43,191 bases of DNA from NCBI GenBank assembly GCA_910587065.1, contig CAJUMA010000012.1, positions 1 to 43,191 of the forward strand, given 5' to 3'. A program made the translations under genes and the position numbers. Below the pieces are notes generated by a model. The model saw only the letters and a program-made list of their open reading frames with translations. It made no database searches and was not told the DNA's origin. Below are positions 16,429-25,287 of this stretch, one piece after another. Source of the DNA: an uncultured Bacilli bacterium (GTDB lineage: Bacteria > Bacillota_I > Bacilli_A > RF39 > UBA660). How positions within the stretch are numbered: the stretch's first letter is position 1; each line of letters opens with the position of its first letter.

Positions 16429-16462
16429 TTCGACATAATTTTAAATATTTTAATAGTATATT
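16429..16462 (+). promoter_or_regulatory. Candidate spoIIG promoter with Spo0A box
   Basis: TTCGACA at 16429-16435 matches the Spo0A box core; TATATT lies at 16457-16462. Taking TTCGAC as the -35, the spacer is 22 nt. In B. subtilis the spoIIG promoter is also read by sigma-A with a 22-nt spacer, and Spo0A boxes overlap its -35, so the arrangement fits this gene pair. Confidence 0.55.
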
Positions 16463-16477
16463 AATCTTGGTGATAAC

Positions 16478-17206
16478 ATGAAAGTATATATAGATTTAAT
16501 TATAATAATTAATTTTTTCTATGATTTTCTAATTATTTCCGCTACTTCCACATTACTCAAAAGAAATGTACCTATACTAAGAATTATTATATCTTCTATT
16601 CTAGGTGAGATAAGCATTGTAACACTTTTTATCTCATTTGATAAGTTAATACTTATTTTATTTAAAATTTTATTAAGCATTATAATGGTTTACATTTCTT
16701 TTGGAAGGCATAAATTTTTAGAAAGTATTTTTTACTTTTATGTTATTACTATAATATTAGGTGGTTCTTCGTATTTATTTGGAGGTGATACATATATAAC
16801 TAATGTAATATTATTAATGCTTATAAGTCCAGTAATTATAACTTTATACATAAAAGCTATCCGGGAACATAAAAGTAAACTAAACTGTTTATACGATGTT
16901 ATTCTTATTGAAGGAAGTGAATCATATAAATTTAATGGTTATTTAGATACTGGCAATAAACTAATTGATCCTATAACGAAACTTCCTGTTATTATGATTA
17001 ACAAAGAATTAAATATAGAGGCTAAGAAAAAGTTTTTAGTTCCTTATAAAGTAATAAATAATGAAAGTATACTTGAATGTATTAAAGTTGATAAAGTACT
17101 TGTTGATGGCAAATGTATCAATGTTTTACTCGGTTTATGTGAAAAAAGTATTTTTAAAGATAATATAGATGTAATACTAAATGATAGTTTAAGGGAGATG
17201 ATTTAA
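16478..17206 (+). CDS. spoIIGA: Sporulation sigma-E processing peptidase SpoIIGA
   Basis: 242 residues. Five hydrophobic helices fill residues 1-125, followed by a cytoplasmic aspartic-protease domain with FNGYLDTGNKLIDPITKLPV; D157 in the DTGN motif is the catalytic residue. SpoIIGA sits in the septal membrane of the mother cell and, once triggered by SpoIIR, cuts pro-SigE. GGTGA is 4 nt before the ATG. sigE starts directly after the stop (the two genes touch), the standard spoIIG operon. Confidence 0.93.
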   Translation: MKVYIDLIIIINFFYDFLIISATSTLLKRNVPILRIIISSILGEISIVTLFISFDKLILILFKILLSIIMVYISFGRHKFLESIFYFYVITIILGGSSYLFGGDTYITNVILLMLISPVIITLYIKAIREHKSKLNCLYDVILIEGSESYKFNGYLDTGNKLIDPITKLPVIMINKELNIEAKKKFLVPYKVINNESILECIKVDKVLVDGKCINVLLGLCEKSIFKDNIDVILNDSLREMI

Positions 17207-17899
17207 ATGATAAAAAAATTAATAGAATTTTTATTTTCACTTTTTAAAAAGAAAGATACGGTACTTTATGTAGGTTCACTAGACAAACTCTTACCACCTC
17301 TTTCTAAAGAAGAAGAGTTAGAACTTGCAAGAAAGATGAGTACAGGAGATAAAGAAGCTCGTGATAAATTAATTGAACATAATTTAAGATTAGTTGTCTT
17401 TCTTGCTAAAAAGTATGAAAACACTGGCTATGATTTAGAAGATTTAGTTTCCATCGGCACAGTTGGATTAATAAAAGGGATTGATACCTATAAAGTAGAT
17501 AAAAATATAAAACTGGCAACATACGTATCAAGATGTATCGCCAATGAAATTCTCATGTTTTTAAGAAAGAATAAAAAAAGAAGAACCGAAATAAGTTTAG
17601 AAGAAACTCTTAATTATGATGCTGAAGGCAATACTTTATGCTTAGAAGATGTAATCGGGACTGATGAAGATATAGTTGCTTCCTCTTTTGAACGTAATGT
17701 CGATAAGAGATATTTAGAAAAAGAACTTAATAACTTAAATGATCGCGAAAAGATGATAATGTCCTTAAGATATGGTTTAAATAATAAAGATGAATTAACG
17801 CAAAAGGAAGTTGCAGAATATTTAGGAATATCGCAAAGCTATATTTCAAGAATTGAAAAAAAGATAATAAATAGAATAAAGGCAGCTATAAATAACTAG
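17207..17899 (+). CDS. sigE: RNA polymerase sporulation sigma factor SigE (pro-form)
   Basis: 230 residues. A hydrophobic/basic pro-sequence (MIKKLIEFLFSLFKKKDTV, about 19 residues) precedes LYVGSLDKLLPPLS, which lines up with the B. subtilis cleavage region. Region 2 shows LIEHNLRLVVFLAKKYENTG and DLVSIGTVGLIKGIDTY; region 4 ends with QKEVAEYLGISQSYISRIEK. The length and the adjacent processing protease settle the identity against SigK or SigG. It directs early mother-cell sporulation genes. This is the main evidence that the organism makes endospores or descends from one that did. Confidence 0.95.
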   Translation: MIKKLIEFLFSLFKKKDTVLYVGSLDKLLPPLSKEEELELARKMSTGDKEARDKLIEHNLRLVVFLAKKYENTGYDLEDLVSIGTVGLIKGIDTYKVDKNIKLATYVSRCIANEILMFLRKNKKRRTEISLEETLNYDAEGNTLCLEDVIGTDEDIVASSFERNVDKRYLEKELNNLNDREKMIMSLRYGLNNKDELTQKEVAEYLGISQSYISRIEKKIINRIKAAINN

Positions 17900-17910
17900 T
17901 TGCCTTTTTC
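17878..17910 (+). terminator. Intrinsic terminator of spoIIG
   Basis: Stem AAAGGCAgCTA/TAGtTGCCTTT, beginning in the last sigE codons, followed by T residues. Confidence 0.85.
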
Positions 17911-17987
17911 TGTAAAGTATATAAAAATTTGTACTAATAATAATACAATAAAGAAAGTATATGATAAAATTTTAGTAGGTGATTTTT

Positions 17988-19610
17988 ATGACAATTATGG
18001 ATAAAGAAGATGAATTACTCGTAAATAATCGTAAAAAGATAAAAAAACAAAAATCAAAAAAAAGGTCAAAAGCAATAAAAACGAGTACACCTAATCAAGA
18101 AAGAAATATCAAACAAAATAATACGCAAAAGGAAAAACATAAAAAACATGGAACTTTTAAGTATAAACTTATCTCATTTTTACTTATTATTTTAACTGTT
18201 GTTACATTATCAAATGTTCTTATTGAAGAAATATTTTCTCTTTTTTATCTCATTCCAATCGCGGTTGTCAGTATTGCAATTGTTCTTCTTATTGCTTTCA
18301 TTTTAAATAAACGGAACTTAAGAAGATGGATTAAAAACTTTATATCAATAATAGCTGTTTTAATTATGGTATTTGAACTTTTAATGTTATTTTTTGGTAC
18401 AAAAACACTTAAATTTTTATCAAGTATAACTGACACAGGTTATAGAGTTGAAACATTTGGCATATATGTCTTAAATGATTCACAGTATAAGGATGTAGAT
18501 GAACTAAATAATAAAAATCTTGCTTATTTAAATCACGATGATAATAAAAATATCAAACAAGCCTTAAGAAAGATTGAAAAACAAATAGCTATAAATACCT
18601 CTAGCAAGAATAATGCGAACGACTTAGTAGATGAACTTTTAAATCATAAAGTTGAGGCTATTTTAATGGACACTAGTTATGAAGTTTTATTGGAAGAAGA
18701 GCAAATTGAGAAATATCAAAAACTTAGACTATTAGAAACAATTGATATTGTCGATGTTGTTAACACAATCAAAAGTGATGCAGACATTACTAAAGATCCT
18801 TTTGTTGTTTATATATCTGGAATAGATACGTCAGGAAATGTTGCGAGCAAAGCTAGAAGTGATGTAAATATGCTCGTAGCTGTAAATCCAACAACTAAAA
18901 ACATTTTAATGATTAATACACCAAGAGATTACTATATTACTTTGAATGGTAAAGGTAAAAAAGATAAATTAACTCATGCAGGTCTTTATGGCGTTGAAGA
19001 ATCAGTAAATTCTTTAAGCAGTCTTTATGATACAGATATTGATTATTACGTCAGAATTAATTTTACATCTTTTGTTAAAATAGTAGATGAACTTGGGGGA
19101 ATTAAGGTAAATGTTCCAATTCGTTTTTGTGAACAAAATAGCAAAAGAAGTAAAGCTCCTCAAGATTTAATTTGTTTAAATAAAGGTCTGCAAAATTTAA
19201 ATGGTGAACAAGCTTTAGCTCTTTCTAGACATAGAAAAACTCTTCCAACAGGAGATCGAGGAAGAGGAGAAAACCAAATGCTTGTCTTAGAAGCTATTGT
19301 TAATAAAGCTATGAGTCCAAAAATTATTTCTTCTTATTCATCATTAATTGATGTATTAAAGGGAAGAATTACAACTAATATGACTTCTAATGAAATAATA
19401 AAATTTGCTAAAAAACAAATAAAGGACTTAGATGCCTGGGAATTTAATTCTTTATCAGCAACAGGAAGCGATTCAAGTGGCGTGTGTTATGCCACTGGTT
19501 CTGGTAAAGCTTATGTAATGGAACCTGATTCGTCTTCTGTTGGAAGAATTAAAAATGCCCTAGATAGATTATTTGCTTCCGAAAAAGATATAATTGTTGA
19601 AAATAACTAG
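17988..19610 (+). CDS. LytR-CpsA-Psr (LCP) family protein
   Basis: 540 residues from the ATG at 17988, which is 5 nt after AGGTGA. The first 45 residues are Lys/Arg/Gln-rich and cytoplasmic; three or four membrane helices follow (about 55-145), then an extracellular region and the LCP domain (about 265-420) with SKARSDVNMLVAVNP, MINTPRDYYI and the late SRHRKTLPTGDRGRGENQM block that binds the polyprenyl phosphate. LCP enzymes move wall teichoic acid or capsule from the lipid carrier to peptidoglycan. The multi-helix N terminus is longer than the single anchor of B. subtilis TagT/U/V and resembles CpsA-type members. Confidence 0.92.
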   Translation: MTIMDKEDELLVNNRKKIKKQKSKKRSKAIKTSTPNQERNIKQNNTQKEKHKKHGTFKYKLISFLLIILTVVTLSNVLIEEIFSLFYLIPIAVVSIAIVLLIAFILNKRNLRRWIKNFISIIAVLIMVFELLMLFFGTKTLKFLSSITDTGYRVETFGIYVLNDSQYKDVDELNNKNLAYLNHDDNKNIKQALRKIEKQIAINTSSKNNANDLVDELLNHKVEAILMDTSYEVLLEEEQIEKYQKLRLLETIDIVDVVNTIKSDADITKDPFVVYISGIDTSGNVASKARSDVNMLVAVNPTTKNILMINTPRDYYITLNGKGKKDKLTHAGLYGVEESVNSLSSLYDTDIDYYVRINFTSFVKIVDELGGIKVNVPIRFCEQNSKRSKAPQDLICLNKGLQNLNGEQALALSRHRKTLPTGDRGRGENQMLVLEAIVNKAMSPKIISSYSSLIDVLKGRITTNMTSNEIIKFAKKQIKDLDAWEFNSLSATGSDSSGVCYATGSGKAYVMEPDSSSVGRIKNALDRLFASEKDIIVENN

Positions 19611-19627
19611 ATATTAGTTATTTTTTC
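19600..19627 (+). terminator. Intrinsic terminator of the LCP gene
   Basis: Perfect ten-pair stem AAAATAACTA/TAGTTATTTT with a 5-nt loop and a T run. Confidence 0.88.
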
Positions 19628-19653
19628 TTTTATAATTATATTAGGAGGAACTT

Positions 19654-20316
19654 ATGAAAATAGAAAAAGTTATATCAGAATCAATGGGGACATATGATTA
19701 TATTTTTACGAATAATAATCTAAAATTACAAATATTTTTTGGAGGAAACTTGGATTTATATTGGCAAATTATTGATAAAACAGTTAATGCTGATAATATG
19801 TATGATTATGAAAATAAACCGTTAGAATTTATAATTGATGAAGAAAATATGGAGGTTTATTTGCTTTTCTTAAAACTTTATAATGATATCTTAAATAAAA
19901 AAATGGAAAAAGGTGAAGATTCTCCTCTTGATGAACTCTTGCCTCCTGAAACAAAGAGTAATCTTAAAAAGAATTATGATAAAGAACTAGAAGATGCATA
20001 TGCTTTATTAGTACAAGATGGCGTTATTAGTTGGCACAGTGATGAAACTTATTATGAAGCGGCCAATATCGTAAATATTGAATTACTTGGTGGGAACCTC
20101 AAAATTACTTTTATTAAACAAGTAGAATATGATGTCTATTCATTTCCTGGCGAAATCAGCATAAGATTTAGAAATAGTGGTAGTACATATCAACCGTTAA
20201 ACCGTCACTTTATGGAACACTTTAATGCTCTTGCTAATATAAGTATAGAAAAACATGAAAACAAAAAGGAATTTCAAGAGAAAAAATTAACAAGTCAACC
20301 AAAAGTAGTTGACTAA
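19654..20316 (+). CDS. Unknown soluble protein, 220 residues
   Basis: I do not recognise it. It is acidic, has no signal or membrane segment, and mixes beta-type strands (YDYIFTNNNLKLQIFFGG at the N terminus) with helices, ending in a charged tail. The spacing of aromatic residues suggests one folded domain of about 200 residues. AGGAGG lies 5-6 nt before the ATG. It is separated from the LCP gene by a terminator, and the promoter of rpsP starts in its last codons, so it is probably a single-gene unit. Confidence 0.6.
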   Translation: MKIEKVISESMGTYDYIFTNNNLKLQIFFGGNLDLYWQIIDKTVNADNMYDYENKPLEFIIDEENMEVYLLFLKLYNDILNKKMEKGEDSPLDELLPPETKSNLKKNYDKELEDAYALLVQDGVISWHSDETYYEAANIVNIELLGGNLKITFIKQVEYDVYSFPGEISIRFRNSGSTYQPLNRHFMEHFNALANISIEKHENKKEFQEKKLTSQPKVVD

Positions 20317-20337
20317 TAAAAAACAATATGTTAATAT
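20309..20337 (+). promoter_or_regulatory. Sigma-A promoter of rpsP-khpA
   Basis: TTGACT at 20309-20314 (inside the end of the previous gene), 17-nt spacer, TAATAT at 20332-20337. Confidence 0.7.
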
Positions 20338-20364
20338 TAATACAGAAAAAAGGAGGATTAGAAC

Positions 20365-20628
20365 ATGGCTGTTAAATTAAGATTAAAAAGAATGGGCTCT
20401 AAACAAAGAACTTTTTATAGAATCATAGCTGCTGATTCAAGATCTCCAAGAGATGGTAGATTTATTGAAACAGTTGGTACATATGATCCAATTAAAAAGG
20501 AAGATAATGTTACTGTTGATGAAGAAAAAGCACTAAAATGGTTAAACAATGGTGCACAACCAACAGATACAGTAAAAAGTATTTTATCTCAAACTGGTGT
20601 TTGGGCTAAATATAAAAATAAAAAGTAA
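20365..20628 (+). CDS. rpsP: 30S ribosomal protein S16
   Basis: 87 residues, with the family start AVKLRLKRMGSKQRTFYRI and ADSRSPRDGRFIETVGTYDP. It binds 16S rRNA in the body of the small subunit and is needed for its assembly. AAGGAGG precedes the ATG. khpA follows after 9 nt, as in many Firmicutes, but rimM and trmD, which usually come next, are absent. Confidence 0.97.
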   Translation: MAVKLRLKRMGSKQRTFYRIIAADSRSPRDGRFIETVGTYDPIKKEDNVTVDEEKALKWLNNGAQPTDTVKSILSQTGVWAKYKNKK

Positions 20629-20637
20629 GAGGTATTT

Positions 20638-20889
20638 ATGCATAAAGAATTAATTACTTTTACCGAAAATTTAGTAAAATCTTTAGTTAAAGAACCTGAT
20701 ATGGTTAAAGTTCAAGAGTTTTTAGGTGATGATGAAACTATTCAACTAGAAATAATTGTTCAAGATGAAGATATGGGTGTTGTGATTGGTAAATCAGGTA
20801 AAATGATTTCCGCAATTAGAATTTTAATTCAAGCAGCAGCCTATAATATGGGAATAAATAGAGTTAGAATAAATGTTGATTCATTCTAA
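20638..20889 (+). CDS. khpA: KH-domain RNA-binding protein KhpA
   Basis: 83 residues forming a single KH domain; VVIGKSGKMISAIRILIQAA contains the GxxG loop that contacts RNA. KhpA (YlqC) pairs with KhpB/Jag in Firmicutes and affects cell division and length through RNA binding. Location after rpsP is the usual one. Its last codons form the left arm of a terminator hairpin. Confidence 0.93.
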   Translation: MHKELITFTENLVKSLVKEPDMVKVQEFLGDDETIQLEIIVQDEDMGVVIGKSGKMISAIRILIQAAAYNMGINRVRINVDSF

Positions 20890-20900
20890 TTCTTTTTTTT
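20866..20900 (+). terminator. Intrinsic terminator of rpsP-khpA
   Basis: Stem AGAATaAAT/ATTcATTCT with a 4-nt loop, overlapping the khpA stop, followed at 20892 by a long T run. Confidence 0.7.
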
Positions 20901-20943
20901 TACTATGTTTGTTTAAAAAAATTAATAAAATATATGTATTTTA

Positions 20944-20972
20944 TTGTCATATTTTAAATTTAGATATATAAT
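20944..20972 (+). promoter_or_regulatory. Sigma-A promoter of the lipoprotein-transglutaminase operon
   Basis: TTGTCA at 20944-20949, 17-nt spacer, TATAAT at 20967-20972. Confidence 0.75.
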
Positions 20973-20996
20973 AAACTAAGATAAGGAAGTAGATGT

Positions 20997-21515
20997 ATGA
21001 AAAAAATAATGGTTGCCATGATGGCAGTATTAATATTAACAACGGGGTGTTCTAAAAAAGAAGAAAGTAACCAAGATACGAATGTTAAAACAAATGAAAG
21101 TATAGGTAAAAAGGAAGTAAAAGGAACACTTACATTTATGGATACTGATATTACCCCTGGAAAAAGTTTTAATGAAAAAAGTATAGCTTCAATACCAGAG
21201 AAGTCTGAATTACCAAGTTGTGCTTTAGAAGGAATGGATCATGTATACAAATATGAAGATTTAGAAATTACAGCTAATGTTAAAGATGGAAAAGAAACTA
21301 TTTATTCCGTATATTTTATTACAGAGAATGTAACTACTCCTGAGGGAGTTAAAATAGGGGACTCTAAAACTAAACTGCTTGAAACTTATGGAAGTGATTT
21401 TCAAGATGACGTAAGCCTTATAACATATACGTCGGATAATGGAAAAGTAAAACTTAATTTTCAAATCGAAAACGATACTGTTTCAGGTATAGAGTATGCT
21501 CAAGTATTAAAGTAG
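20997..21515 (+). CDS. Lipoprotein of unknown function
   Basis: 172 residues. A signal peptide ends in the lipobox LTTGC (Cys at residue 19), so it should be lipid-anchored outside the membrane. A Lys/Glu-rich linker is followed by a domain of about 130 residues with strands YKYEDLEITANV and KIGDSKTKLLETYGSDF; the VKIGDSKTKLLETYG segment resembles the starts of small exported domains whose role is to bind other envelope proteins. It lies 7 nt before the transglutaminase-like gene, so the two are likely co-translated partners. Confidence 0.8.
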   Translation: MKKIMVAMMAVLILTTGCSKKEESNQDTNVKTNESIGKKEVKGTLTFMDTDITPGKSFNEKSIASIPEKSELPSCALEGMDHVYKYEDLEITANVKDGKETIYSVYFITENVTTPEGVKIGDSKTKLLETYGSDFQDDVSLITYTSDNGKVKLNFQIENDTVSGIEYAQVLK

Positions 21516-21522
21516 TGGTTCT

Positions 21523-23088
21523 ATGAAAAGAAGTAGGATTTTAAAATTTACATTTTTTGTTTTTGCTCTAATAGTAGATGCAATACTACTTAATTTTAAC
21601 TTAAGAAATAAATTCAAAGATATTACAATTGAACTTGGAACAGAGAACATTAAAATAAATGACTTTTTAGTATCTCCACTGTATCTTAAAAATAGTAAGT
21701 GTCTTACAAATCTTAATTCTATAGATATTAATGAAGTCTCTTCATACAATCTTGAGTTTTCTTATGGTGGCAAACGTGAATTAGTTAAACTTGAAATAGT
21801 TGATACAACTGCTCCAACTGTTGAGTTTACGAATTTAGAAAAGGGACTTGATTATAAATTTGATGCAAATGATTTTGTGACTTTGGTAAAAGATAAATCA
21901 GCTTATACTATTACAAGTGAGGTTGATTTAAACAATATTCATATTGGTGATAACTCTGTTCTTATAGCTGTAACTGATGAATATGGAAATAAAACAACAA
22001 AACAGTGCAATTTGAATATTGGTGTATTTAAAAGCACAATTCATCACGAATTAGGTGAGCCCTTAACTGCCCAAGAAATTTTAATTACTGATGGTTATGG
22101 AAATGATTCTATAACTCCCGAAATACTAAAGCAAATTAATCAAAATCAAGAGGGAAGTTATGAAATCACTTTAATGTTCGAAGAAGAAAAATACGTTACA
22201 AAAATTAACGTAAAGGACACAAAAGGACCTGATATCATTGTAAACAATATTAATTTCTACCTTGGTGGTACGCCTAAGAAAAATGAGGATTTTATAAAAA
22301 GTATAAGTGATGCATCGGGAGTAAAAGATGTAATTTATGATGGTTCTTTAGATTATAAAAAAATAGGCACTTATGAACTTAAAATAAAAGCTATTGATAC
22401 CCTGGGTAACGAATCTGAAGTAATAGCTACCCTAAATGTTAGGGATGATAATATTGGCCCAGTAATATCGGGGCTAAGCACCATTTATGCTGCAAAAAAT
22501 CAAGAAATTGATTTTTACAAGGAAGTAACAAGTAAGGATGCCAAAGATGGAGTTAGGGAGTTCACAGTTGATGCAAGCGGTGTTAACACAGCAGCATCTG
22601 GAACTTACTACGCCATTTATAAATCAAGTGACACCTCAAATAATATCACTACAAAAAAAAGAAAAGTTGTAGTTTCTTATAATATGGAAGATTTAAATAA
22701 TATGGCAAGAAGTTATTATGACAAATATCTAGTAGGAAAGTCAGTTCTGGAGATTACTAAATTTATTCACGATAAAAATGGATATTCTCATACTTATGGA
22801 AGTGATCTTGATGCCTTATATCAAATCTTAACAAGAAAAACAGGAAGTTGCAGGGGACATGCATTTCTTATGGAAAAAGTATTAACCTATGCTGGGTATC
22901 AAAATAAAGTAATAAAAACAATTGATGGATCACACTACTGGAATTTAGTTTATGAAAATGGCATTTGGCGCCATTATGATTCAGTAGGTGGACATATAAG
23001 AGGTCCCGCAACAGATGCTGAAAAATTAGCAAGCAAGGGTATGCATGGCCGTAAATGGGATTTCTCTGCTTATCCTGCAGCTAACTAA
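21523..23088 (+). CDS. Exported transglutaminase-like protein with Ig-like repeats
   Basis: 521 residues. A membrane anchor (about 9-26) is followed by three or four Ig/cadherin-like beta domains (about 75-390, with repeated DTTAPTVEF, DTKGPDI and DDNIGPVI linkers and GxYxxxxKAxDxxGN cores) and a C-terminal transglutaminase-like domain. Its triad is complete: C443 in GSCRGHAFL, H471 in GSHYWNLVY and D486 in HYDSVGG. Such proteins act outside the cell as cysteine peptidases or cross-linking enzymes; the true substrate is unknown. It forms an operon with the preceding lipoprotein. Confidence 0.85.
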   Translation: MKRSRILKFTFFVFALIVDAILLNFNLRNKFKDITIELGTENIKINDFLVSPLYLKNSKCLTNLNSIDINEVSSYNLEFSYGGKRELVKLEIVDTTAPTVEFTNLEKGLDYKFDANDFVTLVKDKSAYTITSEVDLNNIHIGDNSVLIAVTDEYGNKTTKQCNLNIGVFKSTIHHELGEPLTAQEILITDGYGNDSITPEILKQINQNQEGSYEITLMFEEEKYVTKINVKDTKGPDIIVNNINFYLGGTPKKNEDFIKSISDASGVKDVIYDGSLDYKKIGTYELKIKAIDTLGNESEVIATLNVRDDNIGPVISGLSTIYAAKNQEIDFYKEVTSKDAKDGVREFTVDASGVNTAASGTYYAIYKSSDTSNNITTKKRKVVVSYNMEDLNNMARSYYDKYLVGKSVLEITKFIHDKNGYSHTYGSDLDALYQILTRKTGSCRGHAFLMEKVLTYAGYQNKVIKTIDGSHYWNLVYENGIWRHYDSVGGHIRGPATDAEKLASKGMHGRKWDFSAYPAAN

Positions 23089-23090
23089 TA

Positions 23091-23123
23091 AAATAAGGAG
23101 TATCGTTAGATATTCCTTATTTT
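23091..23123. terminator. Bidirectional terminator between transglutaminase gene and acpS
   Basis: Stem AAATAAGGAgTATC/GATAtTCCTTATTT with a GTTA loop, T-rich on both sides. Confidence 0.8.
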
Positions 23124-23425
23124 AATTTTATTGCAAAAGCTATTGTATAATCTTTTTCATGAGAAATTGATACTTTCACATTTTTAATATTGCAACTTGG
23201 ACTTCCATCTTTATTTTTTAATACTTCAATATCCAAAGGATTAATTTCTTTTGTATTATCTAAGCATTTCATAATCGCTTCTTTAGCCGCAAATCTGCCA
23301 GTTAAAAATTCTAACCCTTCAGATTTATATAAAGCAATTTCTTTTTCTGTTAAAACCTTACTTACAAATCTATCACTTTTGTTTTCTAATCGCTTATTTT
23401 CGACAATATCGCATCCAATATTCAT
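23117..23425 (-). CDS. acpS: Holo-acyl-carrier-protein synthase AcpS
   Basis: About 102 residues. The N terminus MNIGCDIVENKR carries the magnesium-binding aspartate, and FAAKEAIMKCL is the second family motif (WAAKEA in others). It moves phosphopantetheine from CoA to the serine of acyl carrier proteins. GGTGAT lies 4 nt before this ATG. It is divergent from, and shares its upstream region with, the operon that encodes an acyl carrier protein. Confidence 0.9.
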   Translation of the reverse strand: MNIGCDIVENKRLENKSDRFVSKVLTEKEIALYKSEGLEFLTGRFAAKEAIMKCLDNTKEINPLDIEVLKNKDGSPSCNIKNVKVSISHEKDYTIAFAIKLK

Positions 23426-23441
23426 GTTTATCACCACAAAT

Positions 23442-23470
23442 ATTATATATGATTTAAAATTGAATTGGAA
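23442..23470 (-). promoter_or_regulatory. Promoter of acpS
   Basis: On the minus strand TTCCAA, 17-nt spacer, TATAAT (plus 23442-23447). It overlaps the divergent FkbH promoter by about 11 nt. Confidence 0.5.
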
Positions 23471-23488
23471 GTAAATTTGTTATATAAT
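23460..23488 (+). promoter_or_regulatory. Sigma-A promoter of the FkbH operon
   Basis: TTGAAT at 23460-23465, 17-nt spacer, TATAAT at 23483-23488. Confidence 0.7.
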
Positions 23489-23505
23489 GAAATTAGGTGA
23501 AGCAT

Positions 23506-25287
23506 ATGGATGTTTTAGAGTATCCTTTCGATGTCGAATACATTATTAAAAATAAAAAAAGAATAAAAAAAACATTATTAGAGAATAATAATTTAATTGA
23601 AAAGAATATAGCTATCTTAGGTGGTTCAACAACTAGTGAAGTAAAAAACATGTTAGAAATTTTTCTACTTAACTATGGAATAAAGCCCAATTTTTATGAG
23701 TCAGAATATAATTTGTTTTATGAGGATGCCATATTTGGCAATGATAAACTTGATAACTTTAAGCCTGATATTATTTACATTCATACAACTATTAGAAATA
23801 TTAAAGATTACCCAACAATTAAAGATTCCATTGGAGATATTGATTTAAAATACAATAATATCACCAAAAAATTTCAAAGCATATGGGAGAATCTTTTAAA
23901 GAAATTTAATGCCATAATTATTCAAAATAACTTTGAACTTCCAGGAGTTCGCTTACTAGGAAATAAAGATGTAACAGATGTCCATGGTTTTGTTAATTAT
24001 GTAAATCGTGTTAATGCTTACTTCTATAAATTTGCTGCTGAAAATGATCGATTTTATATAAATGACATAAATTATGTCTCATCATGTTATGGCTTAGACA
24101 AGTGGTTAAATGACTTTTACTGGCATATGTATAAGTATGCCATGGAAGTACCAGCCATACCATACCTTGCTTTTAACATTGCTAAAATAATAAAATCTCT
24201 TTATGGTAAAAATAAAAAAGCTATTGCCCTAGATTTAGATAACACCATTTGGGGTGGAATAATTGGTGATGATGGAGTAGAGGGAATACATGTTGGAACT
24301 GATTTACCTAGTGGTGAGGTGTATTATTATTTTCAAAAATACTTGGGCGATTTAAAGGATTTAGGAGTTCTTTTGAATATAGTTTCTAAAAATAACGAGG
24401 ATACAGCTCTTATCGGACTTGAACATCAAGGAAATTTCTTACATAAAGATGATTTTCTTAAAATAAAAGCTAACTGGGACCCTAAGAATATAAATATTAT
24501 GAATATTTCAAAAGAATTAGCAATAGGTGCAGATAGTTTTTTATTTGTTGATGATAACCCTGCCGAAAGAAAAATAGTCAAAGATTACATTAACGGTATT
24601 GCAACTCCAGACATAAAAAATCCGGAAGATTATGTAAGAATTCTTGATCGTAATGGCTATTTTGAAGTAACTGTTTTGTCCAAGGAAGACTTGAATAAAT
24701 TTGAAATGTATCAAGAAAATCTAAAAAGGGAAGAATTGGCAAACTCTTATACTAATTATGAAGACTATTTAAAAAGTTTGCAAATGGTTGGTGAAATTGC
24801 TTCTTTTAAACCAATATATTTAGAAAGAATTTCTCAGCTTACTAATAAGAGTAATCAATTCAATTTAACAACAAAAAGATATACTCTAGCTGATATTGAA
24901 AGTGTGTGCTCGTGTGATAAGTATATTACTCTTTATGGAAAACTTTCAGATATATTTGGTGACAATGGCGTTGTATCAGTTGTGATCGGGGAGATAAAGG
25001 AAAAAGAATTGCATATTGATCTTTGGATTATGTCATGTCGTGTCTTAAAAAGAGATATGGAAGTTGCCATGATGGATACACTTGTAAAAAAGGCAGCAAA
25101 TTTAGGAATTAAAAAAATATTTGGTTATTATTACCCAACTGAAAAGAATAAAATGGTTGAAGACTTTTATCAAGAGCAAGGATTTAATTTAATAAGTGCC
25201 GATGATAATAACAATAAAGAATACGAATTAGAAGTTAATGCATATGAAATGCGTAATAAAGTTATAGAGGTGAAGTGTAATGAATAA
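23506..25287 (+). CDS. FkbH-like HAD-IIIC protein (acyl-carrier loading enzyme)
   Basis: 593 residues from the ATG at 23506, 5 nt after AGGTGA. The N-terminal domain has an SGNH-like start (LGGSTTSEV, Ser41). The central HAD domain has ALDLDNTIWGG (D243, D245) and later FVDDNPAER. The C-terminal part is a GNAT-like acyltransferase domain (about 430-580). In FkbH and OzmB, this enzyme takes 1,3-bisphosphoglycerate, removes the phosphate and loads glyceryl on a carrier protein. The carrier-protein gene overlaps its end by 8 nt, so the same reaction is likely here, although a related small acid cannot be excluded. Confidence 0.88.
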   Translation: MDVLEYPFDVEYIIKNKKRIKKTLLENNNLIEKNIAILGGSTTSEVKNMLEIFLLNYGIKPNFYESEYNLFYEDAIFGNDKLDNFKPDIIYIHTTIRNIKDYPTIKDSIGDIDLKYNNITKKFQSIWENLLKKFNAIIIQNNFELPGVRLLGNKDVTDVHGFVNYVNRVNAYFYKFAAENDRFYINDINYVSSCYGLDKWLNDFYWHMYKYAMEVPAIPYLAFNIAKIIKSLYGKNKKAIALDLDNTIWGGIIGDDGVEGIHVGTDLPSGEVYYYFQKYLGDLKDLGVLLNIVSKNNEDTALIGLEHQGNFLHKDDFLKIKANWDPKNINIMNISKELAIGADSFLFVDDNPAERKIVKDYINGIATPDIKNPEDYVRILDRNGYFEVTVLSKEDLNKFEMYQENLKREELANSYTNYEDYLKSLQMVGEIASFKPIYLERISQLTNKSNQFNLTTKRYTLADIESVCSCDKYITLYGKLSDIFGDNGVVSVVIGEIKEKELHIDLWIMSCRVLKRDMEVAMMDTLVKKAANLGIKKIFGYYYPTEKNKMVEDFYQEQGFNLISADDNNNKEYELEVNAYEMRNKVIEVKCNE

